Shown: piece after piece, positions 43,843-64,000 of the stretch
Layout: each line of letters begins with the position of its first letter
Position numbering within the stretch: position 1 is the first letter of the stretch
Source of the DNA: Gadus chalcogrammus
Taxonomy: Eukaryota; Chordata; Actinopteri; Gadiformes; Gadidae
DNA: 64,000 nt
Reading direction: 5' to 3'
Assembly: GCF_026213295.1 (NCBI RefSeq)
Contig: NC_079426.1
Coordinates: 13,012,264-13,076,263, forward strand
Made by a program: the position numbers and the translations under genes
Notes under the pieces: model-generated
Databases searched by the model: none
Seen by the model: the letters and a program-made list of their open reading frames with translations, nothing else
Told to the model about the DNA's origin: nothing

Positions 43843-45645
43843 AGGGGACATATTATGAAAACCACACTTTTCCTGCGTGCTCCCACACGCATACAAACTT
43901 CGAATCTCACCCACATGATTTTTTGGGTGAGATATGCATATCTGAAAGTACCCGCCTACAGTTACCAAACGAGCGTGTCAGTTTTGGTGCCCCCTCCTAC
44001 GTAGGAAGGGGGAGGAAGGGAGGAAGGGGGCACATTTGAATATTTCCTCCCACTTCCCCACCCCCCTCCAAACAGAGCATAGCTTAGATTTTGTGGACCA
44101 GTGGACGAGCAGCTCCATCGGAGCTGCCGGACTGCCACCATGGTACCCCCAGCCGGAGGAGGAGACATGGAGGAGAAAGCTGAGCTTCCCTTCGGCGGCA
44201 GTCCAGCAGCTCCGGCCCGGGGAGCTCGGCGGCAGCTCAACTCCCGGAGTACATTCCCTTTCTCCTCCATGTCGCGGTACAATATGGACTTCAGAGTGTC
44301 AATGCCAAAGTTCCTTTCCCCCAAATCTCAACCATGGCCGAGATAACCCCCACTACGAGTCTTTACTTGTTGTGGAAGTACAAGAGACGTCAGACGCAGT
44401 CTTTATGATTCATAATACCATCCAAGGCGCACATAGCTTTTGGCCGTGATATTAGATATAATCGATAAATACCTTTATACCACGGTCTGGGGGAATACTC
44501 GATTCTGATTGGCTGCAGGGTGTGCATTAACCCCTGATATACGGACACCTGCTAAGTAGTTCCAGTCAAATTGTCTGTTCAGCCTTCCAAACGAGAGCTT
44601 TTAAATTGGGAAAAATGCATTAAACTGTACGGTTATATACTATGGACCCTATAGTATCTGTGGTATAAAGGCTGGGACGAATTTCAAATAATGAATATAT
44701 ACACTTTAAGTTGAAAGTATAGACCGTCGCGATTCCCATTGAAACGAATGGCGCGGTGATTCGGCTTCAAAACGAAAGCTGGTAAATGGTGAAAAATGAA
44801 TTAAACTGTAATCAGACAACGCGGTTATATGCTATAGACCCTAGAGTATCTGTGGTATAAAGGCTGGGACGAATTTCGAATTATAAATATGTACAATGCA
44901 TAATGTTAGCTCTCTGGCTCATAGCTGGGCGGACTAGAATACCTCTTGTTGCCAAGTCGTAGCAGGTCCTTCCTATTTAATGGAGGAGTGAACATGGTTT
45001 CCGTTGCATAAGAACCTTACGGGAGGGTAATGATTGTTCCAGGTATTAGTCCGACCCTCAGGCGTTACCAGGGAAACAGTTATGGCTTGTGAAAAACTTT
45101 ATATATGGTTTGTAAAATGCATTAAAATATAAATGAATGGTCTTAATTTATTTTCTTTGATAAGTGACAATGGTATAAGCGGGATAATGCCCTTAGAGGT
45201 GTCCATTATCAGGAATTAATGGACTTTGCGGAGGCAACCGTCCTCCGCTGCGCGTCGGACTGTTCTAAGGCCTCCGAGTCGTCCAATAATTCCTGTTAAT
45301 GGACACCTCGTCGGGCATTATCTCTTACATATATTATATAATATTATTATTATTATATTATATTATATAGATAAAGAGCTCAAGGAGTCCGCAAACGGCA
45401 ACAATCACTTTCCTCCATGCTGTGGTTCACTCTGACAGCTCATTGGTCAATGGGCAGAAACTCAATTGCATTAAAGCTACAGGCACCAGAAACGGCGCAT
45501 TCTGAAGGGACTGAAACAGAGGGGAATGGCGGTAGGTGAGATTTTTTTTCCTAAAAGCTATTTCCAGCAAAGAGCTTCAAAAATATGTTTTCTGGAACTC
45601 ATATTCTATGTTTAATTGTTGGGAAAACACCATAATATGTCTCCT
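43843..45645. mobile_element. Non-autonomous DNA transposon with TTAA flanks (~1.8 kb)
   Basis: Ends are AGGGGACATATTATG and the inverse of AGGAGACATATTATG (15 nt, one mismatch), flanked on both sides by TTAA, the target-site type of Kolobok and piggyBac elements. No transposase frame is seen. Inside are a degenerate direct repeat (about 44593-44715 and 44765-44895, both with gtggtataaaggctggg) and a second inverted-repeat unit at 45184-45321, indicating nested insertions. Superfamily assignment is inference. Confidence 0.7.
45184..45321. mobile_element. Nested inverted-repeat (foldback/MITE-like) unit
   Basis: 41-nt arms 45184-45224 and 45281-45321 match with five mismatches (ataatgccc...aggaatta...ggac), separated by 56 bp. 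Confidence 0.75.
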
Positions 45646-45899
45646 TTAAATCTTCTCTTTAACAGTGTGACTCATATGTGTGTGAGCTTTATTATGAGAA
45701 GGGGGAAATGTCCTGGTGCAGACTTGTGGACTGAGAAGATAATAGGAGGCCACACCCACACGTATGCGCACACACACACACTCTCACAAAGACATCCACA
45801 CATTTGATGTCCCTTTTACACGCACTCACTCTCTCATACAGATTCTTTCCTTTCTCACAGACACACACCCAATCTCTGTCTTACACATACGCGCTCTCA

Positions 45900-46300
45900 C
45901 TCACACACACACACACACACTGACACAGAGCTCTTCAATGTGGCCCAACAAACAGAGGCCGGTCATTGTGTGTGTGTGTGTGGGTGGGTGTGTGTGTGTG
46001 TGTGGGTGTGTGTGTGTGTGTGTTCCTGGAGGAAGTAATTATGAGAGTGTAGGACTGGAGGTATAAAGGTCCATTCCTCAGCCCTGGGAGAGACCAGAGA
46101 AGACACAAGGAGCTCAGCTGTATGGATACAGTGGAGGACACACACACACAAACACACTCACTCTCACACACACAAACACACACGCAAATGCACACAGAGG
46201 CATGCACCCAATGACATGAACGCACGCAAGTACACACACACACCCATACACTTGCGCACACACACACGCACACACACACACATACACACACACACACACA
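45900..46300. repeat. Decayed CA/TG-rich zone
   Basis: Short CA and TG runs in both orientations (about 45901-45920, 45967-46022, 46139-46185, 46230-46300). Confidence 0.85.
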
Positions 46301-46663
46301 GAACAATGGTGTGGCCTTACACAGGCAGCCTTCAGCCTGTCAGGGAGGTTGTCCTCTTGTTAGGTCTCTTATTTACTATCTTCCTCTCCCTGTGTGACAC
46401 CGTAGGCCTTCGTCTGTTATTCCCATTGTCAAACCAATACAATCCCCTCTGCGTTTGTTTTCATGCAGATCAGTGGCTGGGAAGACCTGACAAGAGAGCT
46501 CATTATTTAACAAGTGACAGTTATATATTTATATAGAACCGGCCAAATGGCTGCAATTAACCTCGTTAGACACACAGGCCTTTCTGCTCTTTTTTGATTC
46601 ACTTTGATCAGCCTGGTTGGGTGCTGCGGCTTCACATCAATTGTGTAAACATGTGCATGCACA

Positions 46664-46779
<116 letters not shown>

Positions 46780-48372
46780 GGCAGCATCTTTTTTCAGAGC
46801 ACGTCTGGCCCCCTACCAGGCAATTACTTTGTTTTGAAAATAATAAAACGAAACAAGAAAATAGTTCAAATTAAAGTGTTGCACAAACATGCAGAAAAAG
46901 AGCCCTCTAATTGTCCGGTCCATAAAGGCTCCGGAACACTCCACATGGAAGACCCGCCATTGTGGCGGCCCAACAAGGCCGCGCACCGCCAGCGGCTTTG
47001 CAAAATAAAAGCGTAGCAAATAATTACATGTTGCATGGCAATCAGTGGCGATCCTATCCCCCCCCCCCGCGCGTCTATACCCGCGGCCCTGGCATACGGA
47101 GCGGCGTACCGCTGCCGTAACCTCACTTCCTTAGAGCACAGGAAACACAATGGCGTCACGGCGCACAGAAAGTCTGCCAGTATTAGGAGCAGTGAGGAAG
47201 TTTACCAAGGTTTCAAATCAACGTGTAATCCAGCCACTGTAGAAATACCCTTATTACAGAGGTAGAAATACCCTTCATCCCTTATGAAAGCTTCATCAGT
47301 ATTCCTCAGTAGAATACAAAATGACTTAACAAGGAAACTAGCGTAGCTTAGCCTCGTGCAGATAAGTTCTTCTATAACACAGAAGGGCCGCTGGATCGCA
47401 GAATAGTGTTTGCCCAATGCAAAATGATCACTCATTGACATGGGAGGATATAAGGATACACGGAGAGGCCGATGACATAAATCAATAACGTGAGCCCTCT
47501 CTTCATCTCGTCAGGCGCTTGATTGTGGAGTAGGGCTCACTCTCACCACGTTATCCGAGCTCCTCCGGCGTATGAGTATAGTTACTGCGCCATGGAGAGA
47601 AGAAAAACAACCAAACCCAAGGCCAAGCGACAACCGTTCATTTGGGAGTCCTGTAAGTCTGCCGAAATCCATTCACAGATGACTGTGCTTTGTCCACCGA
47701 GAGGCCTATTGTGGCGGCCTAAGTCTGCCATTAAACACAATTAAAGAGTGTGACTTCCACTGTAATTGCTGCTGCAGTCAGTCAAGGTGCCGGAAGACGA
47801 ATTTTTCGGACGACAGAGGAGGAGATGCATTGAACAGGGCCAAGTTTAGAGCTCAGAGCTGGGGGAGGCTCGGCAACGCTGAAGCCTTCACCGGGGCTGG
47901 ACTCAAGCTCTTTATGTGGCCTGGACTCAAGCTCTTTATCTGGCCTGGAAATTGCAGCTAATTGCTAAATGAACCCTAAAGCCTTAATTAGTGGCGGACA
48001 CAAAGGGTGATGGACAGAGCGCTCGGCGGATGGCTCTCACGTTTCACTCCCTCACTGAAGCAGCCGTCTGGGAACCGTGGCCAGGTGTCCATGAAAGAGC
48101 CAGCCAAACAAAAAGCCCACCATCGTAGCTAACTGACCATGGCGGCCATTGTAAATACATTTGGAGGGTGCTGGTTGATCCCACCGCCCGTACCCCACCT
48201 CCCCTCCACCCTCCCATCGCCTCGTAGTTAAAGACACACCTTTAACGATGGCTTAACCTCGGGGTGACGCGGTCAAATGCCGGTGTGTATTCTAAAGAGG
48301 CCGGTTTAGCTGGACTAAGCCCCGCTCTCTGCTCTGAAACTCTGGCTAATGTTAAATCTGTCACTTGCTCCT

Positions 48373-48497
<125 letters not shown>

Positions 48498-49907
48498 AAC
48501 ACATGCACAGTAAGCGGCAGTGGCCAAAACAAAATGGTGGGGAATATATTGACCACCATTTTGTGCATTGAGGGGTATTTGGGAAGAGAGTAATTGGGGC
48601 GAGAGAATAATCAGGGGAGGGACAGAGGGGGATTGGGGGAGAGAAAGAAAGTAAATGATGGCGTTAGAGAGAGCAAGAGAGCAATTGGGGGAGAGAGAGA
48701 GAGAGAGAGACAAGAATGGGGGAGAGAGACAGGAATGGGGGAGAGAGGAGAATTCGCAATGTGTTCCTCAACCTCAATGACAGAATAGATTGTTTTTCAT
48801 TGTGACTCAAAAACGCACACATGAGCATTCGCTGGTGTATTGAAAATTCATAAAAAAAAAAAAACGGACAAAAGAAAACTACAAAATGTTAAGACAGTAT
48901 TAAAATGCATTTGAATAACATTTTTAGCCATAAATCTGCATTTATTTTCATGATCTTCATTCATTGAATGTATATGATGTTTTGTTTGTTAGTTAATGCA
49001 ATGTTTTCCATCGTAAATATGGTGATTGATATGGATCCAGCTATCACCGAAATCACAAAGCTTGCATTTTATTTGAATCAATGTCTTTGCGTTGTATAGT
49101 CATGTTATGTGTTATTCTGCATTTACATAAGTCCATTCCAAAGGTTAATTTTATGAATGTATCTTGTTTAACAAGATAATCATGATCAAATCTACCACTA
49201 TTTGATGACGTTCTCACAATAAATACGTGGATTTTCAAAAGACCCACGAAGAAATATTAATTTTCCATGGAATGGACATGTTATTATAGGGAAACCATGA
49301 AGTTGATGTTCACTTTGATTCCACAAAAAGTCCATTCCAAGGGTTAATTTTAAACGAACATTCTGTTTTTAACAAGATCATTATGACTTTCTAAAGTTTT
49401 TTGAAGCGTGAATGCAGTCAATCTACTAAAAGGCAGACAAAAATGATTTTCCAAGAACTTATTTTCTTTTTATTATCAACATGTACCACAGTACTTAGAT
49501 CTATAGGAAATTATGCAAACACACCATTCAAGGGGGCACAGAATGAATTGGGAGTAGGATACAGACGTCTGGTCTCTTTTATATGAATCAGTGGATTAAG
49601 ATCTAATAACATTATACATTTTGGATGCTCTGGCCAGATAGGAAGTGATGTAATTAGTAGGTACCAGGTCAGTAGAGTGCAATGCATAAGCGCCACCACA
49701 TGTTAGTGAATATGCTATATAGTTTCATTTGAACTAAATCTACGTTTAAAGTGTGCCTAACAACGGTGCCTATTCTTTCTTGCTGTTTCATCAACAACAG
49801 ATTTGACACATTATTCATTATTCATTGGTCTTCATCTCATGGTCATTCCAGAACAACACAATGGAATACGTAGAGTTTGTCATGTGATAGAAGGTCAGCA
49901 GAGAAAC

Positions 49908-49938
49908 TGATGTTCATGAAAGTTTTTCATGAACATCA
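49908..49938. repeat. Perfect short inverted repeat downstream of the SHTN1 stop
   Basis: 14-nt arms tgatgttcatgaaa / tttcatgaacatca with loop gtt, about 60 bp past the SHTN1 stop codon, so probably in its 3' UTR. Confidence 0.88.
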
Positions 49939-49997
49939 AAATGGAGGAGGTGGAGATTGTAAAGTCACTGCTGTTTACCAGAATAAACCATCCGGCC

Positions 49998-63945
<13,948 letters not shown>

Positions 63946-63967
63946 CTGGCAGAGAGAGATACAAAGC

Positions 63968-63972
<5 letters not shown>

Positions 63973-64000
<28 letters not shown>
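63973..64000. repeat. (AG)n array reaching the window edge
   Basis: GA run beginning just upstream (transcript sense) of the SHMVIEE exon acceptor; its end is not seen. Confidence 0.95.

Noticed and set aside
44101..44346. 81-codon frame inside the TTAA-flanked element
   Set aside because: Overlapping frames on both strands, no transposase motif; treated as non-coding transposon interior.

Overview
This is a teleost fish nuclear window, judged from the intron-rich genes, the gene content and the fish-type repeats (Tc1 transposon, LINE and SINE fossils). Microsatellites are extremely dense: more than thirty arrays, mostly (CA)n, (CT)n and tetranucleotides. That density resembles gadiform (cod-like) genomes, but the lineage is my inference.

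Three genes were reconstructed exon by exon from phase-matched splice sites. HSPA12A, an atypical HSP70-family protein, lies on the minus strand. Its start codon is at 19125, visible exons run down to 1988, and the 3' two-thirds lies off the left edge. ENO4, a divergent testis/flagellar enolase, is complete on the plus strand from 30301 to 42849 with 13 exons. SHTN1 (shootin-1) lies on the minus strand with 13 exons between 63945 and 49998, and its first exons lie off the right edge. Order and orientation match the block I recall from human chromosome 10q25 (HSPA12A-ENO4-SHTN1-VAX1).

Layout: 1-19125 is HSPA12A with a 12-kb intron 1, which carries a recent 1.1/1.5-kb tandem duplication. 19126-30300 is the head-to-head spacer, with SINE and LINE fossils and many copies of TAGGCCT, and it ends in an ENO4 promoter with a perfect RFX X-box. 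30301-42849 is ENO4, whose introns hold several minisatellites and a near-perfect 58-bp hairpin. 42850-49997 is the tail-to-tail spacer with a nested TTAA-flanked transposon. 49998-64000 is SHTN1, with a dead Tc1 element in one intron.

The main theme is tandem repeats sitting on splice sites. In HSPA12A, four of the six visible 5' splice sites are abutted by an array, and one array is built from copies of the splice site itself. In SHTN1, one acceptor is preceded by 128 transcript-sense bases with no adenosine, so a normal A branch point cannot lie at the usual distance. No new multi-gene system was found; the unusual biology is in splice-site architecture and in the ENO4 promoter. The three genes share a neighbourhood but no known common pathway.
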